A stretch of DNA of 64,000 nt from Sthenelais limicola (lineage: Eukaryota; Annelida; Polychaeta; Phyllodocida; Sigalionidae): positions 134,779,285-134,843,284 of the forward strand of contig OW804096.1 in assembly GCA_942159475.1 (NCBI GenBank), written 5' to 3'. The position numbers were made by a program, and so were the translations under genes. This document shows positions 24,965-34,304 of this stretch, piece by piece (position 1 is the first letter of the stretch; each line of letters begins with the position of its first letter). Below the pieces are notes generated by a model. It worked only from the letters and a program-made list of their open reading frames with translations. It ran no database searches and was not told the origin of the DNA.

Positions 24965-25440
24965 CTCAGAAAGTCAATCAAAAAGTCAGAAATGTCATTC
25001 GTTAAGTCAGAATAGTCAATCAGAAAGTCGAAATAGTCAATCAAAGTCAATCGGAAAGTTAGAAAAGTCAATCAGAAAGTCTAAATAGTCAATCAAAAAG
25101 TCAAAATAGTCAATAAAAAAGTCAGAAAAGTCAGAATAGTCAATCAGAAAGTCGAAATAGTCAATCAAAAAGTTGAAATAGTCAATCAAAAAGTCAGAAA
25201 AGTCAATCAAAAAGTCAGAATAGTCAATCAGAAAAGTCAATAAAAAAAGGCAATCGAAAGTCAGAATAGTCAATCAAAAGTCAAAAGTCAATCAAAAAGT
25301 CAAAATAGTCAATCAAAAAGTCAGAAAAGTCAGAATAGTCAATCAGAAAGTCGAAAAAGTCAATCAAAAAGTTGAAATAGTCAATCGAAAAGTCAAAATA
25401 GTCAATCAAAAAGCCAAAATAGTCAATCAAAAAGTCAATT
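24965..25440. repeat. AGTCAATCA-based short tandem array
   Basis: Units of 8-18 bp built on (A)AGTCAATCA(A)AAAGTC repeat for about 475 bp inside element D. Minus-strand ORFs rich in Asp, Phe and Ile are artefacts of this repeat. Confidence 0.85.
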
Positions 25441-25459
25441 TTTAATTGGAAATAGTCAA

Positions 25460-25990
25460 TATCAATGGCATTTTGCGGTTTGGAGCAAGACCCTAGACAA
25501 GGTAGATTGAAAAAAAAATGAAAAAAAAAATTCCGTCCTAATGGGATTTTAATGACATTTGCGGTTTGGAGCATTTCAATGGCATTTTGCAGTTGAGAGC
25601 AAAACCCTAGACAAGGTAGATGGGAAAAAAAATGAAAAAAAAAGATTCCGTCCTAATGGGATTTTAATGACATTTGCGGTTTGGAGCATTTCAATGGCAT
25701 TTTGCATTTGGGAGCAAGACCCTAGACAAGATAGATGAAAAAAAAATGATAAAAAAAATGCGTCCTAATGGGATTTTAATGACATTTGCGGTTTGGAGCA
25801 TTTCAATGGCATTTTGCGGTTTGGAGCAAGACCCTAGACAAGGTAGATTGAAAAAAAAATGAAAAAAAAAATTCCGTCCTAATGGGATTTTAATGACATT
25901 TGCGGTTTGGAGCATTTCAATGGCATTTTGCAGTTGAGAGCAAAACCCTAGACAAGGTAGATGGGAAAAAAATTGAAAAAAAAAAAATTG
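25460..25990. repeat. Tandem units with A-rich tract
   Basis: TTGCGGTTTGGAGCA, AAGACCCTAGACAAGGTAGA, an A-rich tract and CCGTCCTAATGGGATTTTAA recur four times inside element D, at 25470, 25590, 25700 and 25820-25940. Confidence 0.85.
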
Positions 25991-26019
25991 AAAAAGTTGA
26001 AAAATGAACATTTGCTTCC

Positions 26020-26130
26020 CACCCCGATCAGTCGGGAGGGCTCTCCCGATTATCCAATATATTGGATAATCGGGAGGGCCCTCCCGAGCGATCGGGAACA
26101 CCAGCCGACTACCTTTATGGAGCTCCCGAC
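26020..26130. repeat. Long palindrome in element D
   Basis: Centred on CCAATATATTGG. The arms GGAGGGCTCTCCCGATTAT and ATAATCGGGAGGGCCCTCCC pair over about 25 bp, with additional TCGGGAG/CTCCCGA words outside. Cruciform-prone. Confidence 0.85.
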
Positions 26131-26504
26131 CAGTCGGGCCTAGACCCAAACTAGTAGCTGATTAATAAAAAAATTAAATCGCCGATTAAACCGGTTAAAT
26201 CGGCCGTTTTGGGGATTTAACTTTTAGGAAAGGTCCCTCGGAGCAATCAGGAGACCTCCCGATCGCTGATTTTAATCCCCGAGTGAAGAAAATTGATCCC
26301 CGACTGAATCTTAATTCCTAAAAAGAGTCGGGACACTTAAATCGGCCGTGAAATGTCTCTAGTGTGGGTCGCACTTATACCTGGTATTCATCATGATTAA
26401 TTCAAGAGGATTTCTTAATTTGATTTTCTGTACATTTTCTGACGATCTGACCCAAGTGTTTATTTCATCCACCTGTTACTCATCTGATCCCACCACTCTG
26501 TATT

Positions 26505-26836
26505 TTATTACACCCCTGTGCTGTTGCTTCCTATACCTTCAGCATTGTATGTCACACTTGGTCAAAGTGGTGCATAACATGTGAGTTATGTCACCCTGGG
26601 GACATACAACAAGTAGGTCCGCCCAAAACGTAAATTACTTCTTTTATTTTTAATTATTTATATTTTTTATTTATTAATGGGGTGTAATAAATATGGAACA
26701 AAGCTCGGGTGAAGTCTGTACACTTGTTAGTGACCTCAGGAGCACAGAAGATCTCGGGCTAACGCCCTCTAACTTCCCGCGCTCCCTCGGTCAATAACAA
26801 GTGTACAGACTTCCCCCTTGCTAGGTTCCATCTATT
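26505..26836 (+). mobile_element. Family E fold-back repeat, copy E3
   Basis: Nearly identical to E2 (17832-18162), including the hairpin arms. Confidence 0.8.
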
Positions 26837-27076
26837 TGATTAAACTAACCTTCAATAGGGGACGTGCATGTCTCACTGTGCATGTCTACTGCAGTGCATG
26901 CTGGGATGGACTCAGTTGAAATCTGACATACAAATATTTGGCAACATTTTTATTGAAAATTGCAAGAATGTTTTCACCAATATCATGGCTTGTATAAGTG
27001 ATCTATAAAAACCAAATGCATGATGGGAAAGGTAGATATTTTTGTCATGGAAACATGTATAACACATGGATATTTA

Positions 27077-27466
27077 TATAGCTCGGTAGCTGCGGCAGCC
27101 AATTCTGTTCTTGATAAGATAAGAAATGTCTGGTTGGAAGCGGAGCAGTCCTTCCCTGATATACTGTTCTCGTTTCCTGGTATTTGTGGCATGGATCTGG
27201 CTAAATACAATAGACAACAAAGAAATTCGTCACAAGCCTGTCTAAATGAAATCATCAACATGATTAACATGCAGCTCCTTAGCTGGCATGTGTATAAAGG
27301 AATTGTTTTTCCTACCCTAACGAGTCGGGTACACAGACGCACGAGAACAGCTGTTCACCAATTCTATAATTACATGTACGACGGGCTACATCCTGGAGGA
27401 AGGCTTCTCAGAGAATGGGCTGCCAATCTAAGAAGATTTTACAGAAAGAATATCTCCTTATGCTAA
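27077..27466 (+). CDS. LINE ORF1, C-terminal SGNH-hydrolase-like part (5' truncated)
   Basis: The frame is open from the insertion junction to the stop at 27466, about 129 codons. An ATG upstream at 27020 lies in family F sequence and is not the native start. The order ICGMDLAKYNRQQ, then about 60 residues, then YDGLHPGGRLLREWAANL fits the GxxD-like block and the C-terminal DGxHP (Asp-His) block of the SGNH/GDSL-like domain reported in ORF1 of some CR1-type LINEs. The N-terminal nucleophile block is missing. Family assignment is from pattern only. Confidence 0.6.
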   Translation, partial: YSSVAAAANSVLDKIRNVWLEAEQSFPDILFSFPGICGMDLAKYNRQQRNSSQACLNEIINMINMQLLSWHVYKGIVFPTLTSRVHRRTRTAVHQFYNYMYDGLHPGGRLLREWAANLRRFYRKNISLC

Positions 27467-28302
27467 TTAATGAGAACATAAATCAGTACATGGAAATGGC
27501 AAATGCCAATTCATGTTCTTCATGCTTCTCATATTATATATTCCTTCGCAAACCCTTATTACATCAAATGTGGCCGCGCGCGTACCTATTTTTCGATTTA
27601 GCACAGACTTTTATACATCTGTACCTTAATCTTCAAGAAAAGTATACGGTACAAACAAGCTATACCCACTCTGCCTATATAAGAATTATCTATGCCCCGC
27701 CCACTTTGCATGCCCTCGTACACAATTATGTGAAGATATTGTTTGTACTGAACTATTGGAGGTATAACATAGGATCGTTCAACAGTGACTACATGGCAAA
27801 TGCCTATAGTTGCTTACACATCCTCAGTACGTTTAGACAACTTTTGCTAATGACAACACAATTGAAAGGCAAATGCCTACAGATTAAATATATTACAAGA
27901 AATCATTTCTTTGGTCTTATATTACAAAAGACATTTAATAACGTTGAATCAGTGGCAAAGGCCATTCAAAACTCAATGGTTTACATACTCAAACACCTCC
28001 TGTTTGGACTGGACTACTGTGATATTAATATGGGTGCTAACATGAGAGCAAGCAAGATACATTCCATAACTTTCTGTTTGCACCTGACTATTGTAAAATT
28101 AACATTGGTAGAAAAGATTGTCCCCACAAATACTAATCTGAAGTCACCGGACAAAACTTTCCTGCTCTCTCTCTACAGGAAAACACCCAGTTCACGACAG
28201 CATATTGCTATAAGTGGCAAAGGCCATTCATCTAACTTGTTACTGTATTTTCTGCATAATTCTAGAAAGAAGTACCTAACTTTAACTGGAATATGTGTAT
28301 AA
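27415..28302 (+). CDS. Third LINE open frame between ORF1 and ORF2, unknown function
   Basis: 295 codons without a stop in AT-rich DNA. It overlaps the end of ORF1 by 52 nt and the start of ORF2 by 10 nt; the three ORFs lie in three different frames. The product is rich in Tyr, Leu, Ile and His with hydrophobic stretches, for example SYYIFLRKPLLH near residues 39-50. I recognise no domain. A frame this long is unlikely by chance at this base composition, but it could be an unusually open linker. The short word GGCAAATGCC or GGCAAAGGCC recurs five times between 27498 and 28225. Confidence 0.4.
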   Translation: MGCQSKKILQKEYLLMLINENINQYMEMANANSCSSCFSYYIFLRKPLLHQMWPRAYLFFDLAQTFIHLYLNLQEKYTVQTSYTHSAYIRIIYAPPTLHALVHNYVKILFVLNYWRYNIGSFNSDYMANAYSCLHILSTFRQLLLMTTQLKGKCLQIKYITRNHFFGLILQKTFNNVESVAKAIQNSMVYILKHLLFGLDYCDINMGANMRASKIHSITFCLHLTIVKLTLVEKIVPTNTNLKSPDKTFLLSLYRKTPSSRQHIAISGKGHSSNLLLYFLHNSRKKYLTLTGICV

Positions 28303-31142
28303 AACTAGATGAGTTAAACAAGATAAAAGGGAAAAAGTACATCCATATGAATGTGCGCTCTCTCACAAATAAAATTCACCTTCTCCAAGCAGACTTTAAC
28401 GATTCAGATTACGAAGTAATCACTTGTACAGAATCATGGTTAAATAAACGTAATGAAAATTCTATAATCAACATAAAAGGCTATAATATAGAATGTAATG
28501 ACCGAAAAATAGCAAAAAATGGAGGTGGCATAATATGTTATGTTAATATTGCACTAGAATATGAGATAGTTGAAAATGCAAATATGAGTGATGAGAACTT
28601 AGAATTACTTGTCATAAGACTAAAATACAAAGAGATGAAGGATATGATCCTAATGAATATATACAGAGCCCCGTCAGGCAACAAGAAAGCTGCCACGGAC
28701 TGTCTTTTTGAGAAATATAGACAGTTAGAAAATGATTACAAAAATGCTAATATATTCATTATAGGTGATCTTAACATTAATTGGTTGGCTAATGACAATG
28801 ATACAACCTATTATAAGGACAAAGCTCTCACAAATGGGCTAGAACAATACATTACCAGTCCAACAAGATTTAGTGATAATCCCACTTTAATTGATCATAT
28901 ACTAGGAAACTCTAAAAACATAAAAACAGCAGGTACGCTGATATATTCTATCAGTGACCATCTACCGGTTTATATGGTCTACAAAAAAGGGAAAGAAAAG
29001 CTTAAAAAAACACTGGTAAGGGGAAGATCCTATAGGAGGTATACACCTCAACAAATGGAAGAACAACTTCTATCATTAGACTGGGGCTCATGTCTAAGTG
29101 AACAAAACCCTGACAGAGCCTGGGAAATATTATATAATAATATTCTGATGGTTCTAAACAGATTATGCCCAATAAAGTCATTCTATGTCAATGCTACTCC
29201 TACACCTTGGGTAACCCAAGAGTTACTAGAAATGAAACACGATAGAGATTATTACTTACATAAATACACAAAGTCCAGGGACATTAACGATAAAATTAGA
29301 GCGAACCAACTTAGAAATGAAGTTAATTCTGCCTTCAAACGGGCAAAAAACAATTATGTAAAAACCAACTTGAGGATGAATAATAATGACCCCAAAAAAT
29401 TTTGGAGGATCATTAATGATTTAATTCCAAGTAAAACTGGAAAATCAGTTAAGCAGGTAATTGATCCCACTTCTGGAACTCTAGCATCTCCCGAAAAAAG
29501 TACGGATATAATCAATGATTTCTTCGTATCAATAGGCAAAGATATTAATGAAAACACTCCCACTGTCAGAAATCCTGAAACTATGATACAAGCGGAGTAC
29601 CCAGTTTTAGCTATTGAAACGCCCGACTTAGATGAAATTGTGAAATTAATTAATGATATAGATTCCAGAAAATCTTCTGGATGTATCAACATTAATGCAA
29701 GGATTTATAAAGATGCTCTGAAAGCGGTACCTAATGTCCTAAGACATATTATTCATAGGTCAATAGCTACAAAGCTATTCCCCCAAGCATGGAAAATGGC
29801 TTTAGTGACACCACTGCCTAAAAAAGGAGACACAACACTGGTTGAAAATATCAGGCCCATTTCATTAATACATGTATGCGGTAAGATTATGGAAAAAATC
29901 ATAAACAAAAAACTTATCCCTCATCTAGAAACTAACAACTTGCTTTCACCCAACCAGTTTGGCTATAGAAAAGACAAGTCAACCTCTACTTGTGTTGCCT
30001 CTTTACTAGGTAAAATACTAACAGCATTTAATAGAAAAGAATATATCTGTTGCACCTTTTTTGACTATAGAAAGGCTTTCGATTGTGTTCCTCATGCCCC
30101 ACTAATAGACAAATTAAAATACTATAATATAGGCAAAAACGTTGAAGACCTACTAAAAAACTACTTGAATGGCAGAGGCCAACAAGTTAGAATAATGGAT
30201 AACAAATCAAAGATGGCTCAAATTACCACAGGAGTACCTCAGGGCTCAATCCTGGGTCCGTCCCTGTTTATTTTATATATCAACGATGTAAATAATCTCC
30301 CTCTAGAAGGAGAGATTAAATTATATGCAGACGACATCGTACTACTAAATGTTGAAAACAACTACAATAAATTACTAGAAAGCACAACAAAAGATTGTAA
30401 CAGAATTATACAATGGAGTAATTTTAACAAACTAAGTATCAACATTAACAAGACCAAGAGTATGGTTATAGGAAATAGGGCACAATTAAAAATGCATAAT
30501 AATGACATACCCCTACATCTAGATAATAATAACAACATAGATTGGGTGGATAACTTTAAATATTTAGGAATAACGCTTCAAAATGACTTACATTTTGACT
30601 GCAGTTTTAAAGACCTAATTGGACAGGCGTCAGCTAGACTTAGAACTATTCAACTCATAAGACCATCCCTAACAAAAAATTGTGCCCTGTTACTAACAAA
30701 ATCTATGGTACTGTGTTATTTCGACTACATTAATTTCTGTTATTTATCTCTGAACAAAAACTCCAAAGACAAGTTACAAACGATCCAAAATAGAGCCTTA
30801 AAGATAGCAATGGGACTACCCAGATTGTATCCAACCCTTGACCTCCACAGATTGACCAAATGTATGTATTTTGAGCAAAAAGTGGAATTTAATTTGTTGA
30901 AACTGATCCACAAAGACATTTATTCGGACAATAATGAGAAGATTTTTGAGCAAAAACTAATAGGAAGAACACGAAGATTTGATGGCATAGTTCTCAATCA
31001 AAATTTACCAAGGTATGACCTGTACAAAAAAGCTTTTTTGTACCATGGGGCTGGAATTTGGAATAACCTACCACCCCACACCAGAATGCAACAAGACCCT
31101 TTACTCTTTAAAAAACAGATCAAAGAAAACTTCCTATTATGA
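28293..31142 (+). CDS. LINE ORF2: apurinic-like endonuclease and reverse transcriptase
   Basis: 949 residues, intact. It nicks target DNA and primes reverse transcription. Endonuclease, residues about 15-230: HMNVRSL (18-24), TESWL with catalytic-type Glu47, YRAPSG (124-129), GDLN (158-161), SPTRFSDNPTLIDHI (189-203) and SDH (221-223). RT, residues about 490-730: RPISLI (521-526), QFGYRK (555-560), FFDYRKAFD (589-597), GVPQGSILGP (647-656) and YADD (678-681). The C-terminal LINE domain ends in WNNLPPH. The start ATG at 28293 overlaps the stop of the preceding frame, suggesting reinitiation. Catalytic residues are all present. A CR1/L2/Jockey-group LINE is likely; the exact clade is not resolved. 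Confidence 0.9.
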   Translation: MCIKLDELNKIKGKKYIHMNVRSLTNKIHLLQADFNDSDYEVITCTESWLNKRNENSIINIKGYNIECNDRKIAKNGGGIICYVNIALEYEIVENANMSDENLELLVIRLKYKEMKDMILMNIYRAPSGNKKAATDCLFEKYRQLENDYKNANIFIIGDLNINWLANDNDTTYYKDKALTNGLEQYITSPTRFSDNPTLIDHILGNSKNIKTAGTLIYSISDHLPVYMVYKKGKEKLKKTLVRGRSYRRYTPQQMEEQLLSLDWGSCLSEQNPDRAWEILYNNILMVLNRLCPIKSFYVNATPTPWVTQELLEMKHDRDYYLHKYTKSRDINDKIRANQLRNEVNSAFKRAKNNYVKTNLRMNNNDPKKFWRIINDLIPSKTGKSVKQVIDPTSGTLASPEKSTDIINDFFVSIGKDINENTPTVRNPETMIQAEYPVLAIETPDLDEIVKLINDIDSRKSSGCININARIYKDALKAVPNVLRHIIHRSIATKLFPQAWKMALVTPLPKKGDTTLVENIRPISLIHVCGKIMEKIINKKLIPHLETNNLLSPNQFGYRKDKSTSTCVASLLGKILTAFNRKEYICCTFFDYRKAFDCVPHAPLIDKLKYYNIGKNVEDLLKNYLNGRGQQVRIMDNKSKMAQITTGVPQGSILGPSLFILYINDVNNLPLEGEIKLYADDIVLLNVENNYNKLLESTTKDCNRIIQWSNFNKLSININKTKSMVIGNRAQLKMHNNDIPLHLDNNNNIDWVDNFKYLGITLQNDLHFDCSFKDLIGQASARLRTIQLIRPSLTKNCALLLTKSMVLCYFDYINFCYLSLNKNSKDKLQTIQNRALKIAMGLPRLYPTLDLHRLTKCMYFEQKVEFNLLKLIHKDIYSDNNEKIFEQKLIGRTRRFDGIVLNQNLPRYDLYKKAFLYHGAGIWNNLPPHTRMQQDPLLFKKQIKENFLL

Positions 31143-31807
31143 TTAACCGAGTCAACAATTTTCATTATCAAAAATAGCAAAATGCGAATCAAACAGGTAA
31201 CCCAACATATGGCACACATGAACATATTTATATCATCATATTCTCATCTATACTGACTTTCATCTCATCTCATATCATTCCACCCCTATTAATCTAATTT
31301 ACTTCTTTTCTTTTATTAAAACTATTTCTTAGTGTTATTATTATTATTATTGTTATTAAATTTTTAGGTAATCCCGGATGGTAAGCTTATACTCTGAATA
31401 TAACCCTGTGCATGCCACCATGCCAGGGTTGGGGTGGAAATCGAACAATAAGATCGATCCCCAAAATGAAAGGGCAGGCAAATGCCTAACCCTGTCTGTT
31501 ATCACCTGGATAATTAAAGTATTAAAAAAAAATAAAAAAATATAAGAGCATTGATAAATATTCCATGCTGAACATGGCACTTTTTCTATAGATTTTAGAC
31601 TGTACCATTAGTCCCATAATTCCATGCGAATTAAGATTCAAGATGGCGGCTATGCAAATCCCCTATTGGGCACTTGTATGTGTCACTGCGCATGTCTATT
31701 ACAGTGCATCCTGGGATGGATTCTGTTGAAATCTGATGTGCAAACGTTTGGGAACAATTCTATCGAAAATTGCAAGAATGCTGTCCCCCAATAGCATAGC
31801 TTGTATA

Positions 31808-32045
31808 AGGGTCAGATTTTCAGAAAATGTACAATTCACCTTCACCAATCCTCTCAAATAACCCACATTCAAGACACAAATGGGCTTCAGAATGGAGTTT
31901 AACCTAACAGAACTGATACTTTGAATCAATGTGATACCAAATATACTCAGATATACCCAGTATTCTTAATTTTTCAGCCTAATTTTGGAGAATTTCCTAA
32001 ATGTGTAGAGCTGCCAATTGTACATTTTCTGAAAATCTGACCCAT
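31808..32045. mobile_element. Family B MITE, copy 14, inside F3
   Basis: Complete, second subfamily, both TIRs. It interrupts family F between CTTGTATAA and ATGATCTACAAA. Confidence 0.85.
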
Positions 32046-32110
32046 ATATATGATCTACAAACACCAAATACATTGTGGGGGGAGTGGAGGCTCTTGTTAT
32101 GAAAACATGT

Positions 32111-32349
32111 ATGGGTCATATTTTCAGAAAATGTACAATTGGCAGCTATACGCATTTAGGAAATTCTGCTAAATAAGGCTGCATTTTGGTCAATACTAGC
32201 TAAATTCAAATATATTCGGGATTGCATTGATTCTAGCAATCTGTTTGTTTAGGTTGAACTGTATTTTCAACTTTATTTTCGTCTGCAATTTGGGTTATTT
32301 CAGAGAATTGGTGACGGTGAATTGTACATTTTCTGAAAATCTGACCCGT
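32111..32349. mobile_element. Family B MITE, copy 15, inside F3
   Basis: Complete, first subfamily. Right end CTGACCCGT. Confidence 0.85.
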
Positions 32350-32489
32350 ATAAGAGATGAAATGACATTGGAAGATAAATATCCCATGCTGAACATGGCA
32401 TGTTTTCAATAGATTTTACACTGTACCACTAGTCCCATAATGCCTTGCGAATCAGGATACAGAATGGCGGTTATGTAAATTCTTTTATT

Positions 32490-32612
32490 AATGTATACAT
32501 TTTTTTTTTTTTTTTTTTTTTAAAATGTTTATTCGACAAGATTTCACATGATGTGATACATTTCAATCATTTCATCATTTAAATTCATACATAGCGCCCA
32601 GAAACGTACAAT
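32490..32612 (-). mobile_element. Poly(A)-tailed retroelement 3' end
   Basis: About 24 T at 32498-32521 followed by AAAATGTTTATTCGACAAG. On the minus strand this is an AATAAA-containing end with a poly(A) tail. Family A copy A4 interrupts it at 32613. The 5' extent is unclear. Confidence 0.5.
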
Positions 32613-33025
32613 TGTGATGTGTTTCAGGAAAATGAGTCATAAGTCGCAAAAAATAGATTTTAAGATACCATTATATTTGAAAAGATGAGATCAAGCCGAT
32701 TCCAATGATAGTAAACAGTCTAATAATCTAATAAGTATTTCTAGATTTTAAGTTTGATATTTTCGTTTTTGAAAAAAAAGTTTCCAATATTTCTGGGGGT
32801 CATTAAACAGTAAAGTAACTAAATGTAATCCGTATGAGGACCTTTTAAACGAAAGGATATAATTATTAGATATATTGTCCTGAAATTTGATACATCGATT
32901 GATATAGCTATAAGTAATAAACCCTCCAAAAAGTAGAACATTCCAATAATGTGATTTTGTGAAAAAAACACTTTGAAAAATATCAATTTTGCGACTTATG
33001 ACTCATTCTCCTGAAACACATCACA
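32613..33025. mobile_element. Family A transposon, copy A4
   Basis: A 413-bp copy with both TIRs, flanked by AT on each side. It is closest to A2. Confidence 0.85.
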
Positions 33026-34183
33026 ATTGCTCTCAGAATGGCAATTTAAAAAACTTGGTAAACTAACATATTATCTGATCTTCTTTAATAGAGTACATCT
33101 CAAATTTTAAGTAGATATAAATTATAATACAATAGTCCAAATGGTTCAGGTTATTTCCGGGCTGAATTAAAAGGTAAATGCGGTTTTTCAGCTTTAATTA
33201 AAAATAAACCCTCTCCACACATATATGATAAAAAGCAAAGTACTCCCGGTAATTTTACATAGATTTTTTTTTAACTTCATTTAAGGCCAATATAATTAAA
33301 TTATAAGAAATAAAAGCATAAAAACGCAATTATACCCTACCCGGGTGTCTTCGTGCGTTGCCTAGATATGTGTCAAAGTAAGATTTTGAATTTTTGAGTT
33401 GGACATACATGTATAATTCACTACAATAAGAAAAATAATAAAGTTAAAATGTTCATATATATGTGTAGAATCAATGACTTGGGCCAAACAACCCACTGGG
33501 ACCCAAAAAATCAAAAATCAAAAAAAATAAAAATTTGCACATTTCCTTACTTGGGCTAGAAACTAACAATGGTAACCATGACTACACCAGTGCACATTTT
33601 CGCACCTGAGGCAGCATCCACTTACTTACTTACCCATCATCCTTGATAAAGGCCTCATGTTGGCCGAAACGTTGGACCCCAATAAACAAAACCACAACCC
33701 ACTTACTAGTCCCTGTCCTCCTTGTTTACGGGTAATATGACCTCCCTAGATTATACTCAGTAAAATATCTGATAAGTTTATGGTAATAGACATACCCCTT
33801 ACAGGTGTATTTCACATTTAATGTTGGTTATGGAGAGTTTTCTTTAGCTACTGTATTGCTCGAACTAAGATTTAGAGTAGAGATTTATGTCAAAAGTTTG
33901 TTCATGTATAGATAAATTAGAAAATACTCGTTACCTTGGCGTTCACTTGAACAATGTCTGAAAGAAGCTACAACTTAAAGTAAAAAGATGTTCATTGGAA
34001 TTTTATATTTCCTGAAGCTTAGTATCTCAAGTAATCATTCTTCTAACAGAGAGATTCTGATTAAAAATGCCCTTTTCTTAGTACAGAAAAGCTAGAAATA
34101 TTGTAGGGAAAAATCCTCCTACGTTCTGGTTTTCCTTTAAATAAATGTCGAGAAGAAATCATTTTCTTCTCTTCTGATTACAG
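33026..34183. other. Region upstream of the EGF gene, no clear promoter
   Basis: AT-rich. A family K fragment lies at 33630-33715. I see no convincing TATA box or CpG-rich promoter. Because exon 1 appears to start at a splice acceptor, the promoter and a non-coding first exon may lie here or further upstream. Confidence 0.4.
33630..33715 (+). mobile_element. Family K retroelement-like fragment
   Basis: CCTTGATAAAGG, GCCGAAACGTTGGACCCC and AATAAAC in this order. The reverse complement lies at 43325-43395. Confidence 0.5.
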
Positions 34184-34304
34184 ACGCTTACACCATAACG
34201 TGACGTCATCATGAAGATACACGTGACTTGTCTGCTGGTGCTGCCCCTGGTGGGGAGATGGTGCACTGCACAACCAACCAACCCAACCAACATGGACACA
34301 GTTT
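34184..34304 (+). CDS. EGF gene exon 1: 5' UTR end, start codon and signal peptide
   Basis: The start at 34211 has A at -3. It encodes [20 protein letters not shown], a basic n-region, a Leu/Val core and a likely cleavage after A20, then a short Pro/Asn/Thr-rich stretch. The donor is TTT|GTGAGT at 34305. Upstream, CTTCTGATTACAG ends at 34183 and looks like an acceptor, so a non-coding exon may precede. Confidence 0.8.

Larger units (their letters stand above)
24046..26375. mobile_element. Element D, 2.33-kb non-autonomous DNA transposon
   Basis: The TIRs are GACCCACACTAGAGA near 24051 and TCTCTAGTGTGGGTC near 26357, with a TA duplication in the host B element. Just inside each end lie TTAAATCGGCCG motifs. 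The interior holds an (AGTCAATCA)n-type array, a tandem repeat of about 118-210 bp and a long palindrome. No transposase is recognised, so it must be mobilised in trans if at all. Confidence 0.8.
23899..26454. mobile_element. Family B MITE, copy 13, interrupted by element D
   Basis: The left part 23899-24045 ends CAGATA and the right part 26376-26454 begins TATACCTGG. The B consensus reads CAGATATACCTGG across the junction, so the inserted element D made a 2-bp TA duplication. The right part is shortened. Confidence 0.8.
27076..31545 (+). mobile_element. Non-LTR retrotransposon (CR1/Jockey-like LINE), intact ORF2
   Basis: About 4.47 kb, inserted in family F copy F2. In order it carries a 5'-truncated ORF1 end with an SGNH-like domain, an extra 295-codon open frame, and an intact 949-codon ORF2 with endonuclease and RT. 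A 400-bp 3' UTR follows, ending in an A-rich tract (31524-31544). No disabling mutation is visible in ORF2. The 5' end is incomplete, so this copy is probably not autonomous, but its preservation implies recent mobility of the family. Confidence 0.85.
26853..31668 (-). mobile_element. Family F element, copy F2, split by an intact LINE
   Basis: The halves are 26853-27075 and 31546-31668. The outer ends CAATAGGGG and CCCCTATTG match the family F termini. About 8-10 bp of F sequence at the junction are missing compared with 58849-59199, so the LINE insertion came with a small target loss. Confidence 0.75.
31669..32477 (-). mobile_element. Family F element, copy F3, carrying two family B insertions
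   Basis: F3 segments at about 31669-31807, 32046-32110 and 32350-32477 are in the same order as F1 reversed. B copies 14 and 15 sit between them. F3 directly abuts F2, giving two F elements in tandem. Confidence 0.75.

Noticed and set aside
24897..25574. ORFs rich in Asp/Phe/Ile or Ser/Lys
   Set aside because: Translations of the AGTCAATCA array inside element D.
26983..27342. 119-codon minus ORF opposite LINE ORF1
   Set aside because: Antisense shadow of the SGNH-like frame.
29354..29692. 112-codon minus ORF within LINE ORF2
   Set aside because: Shadow of the intact ORF2 on the opposite strand.
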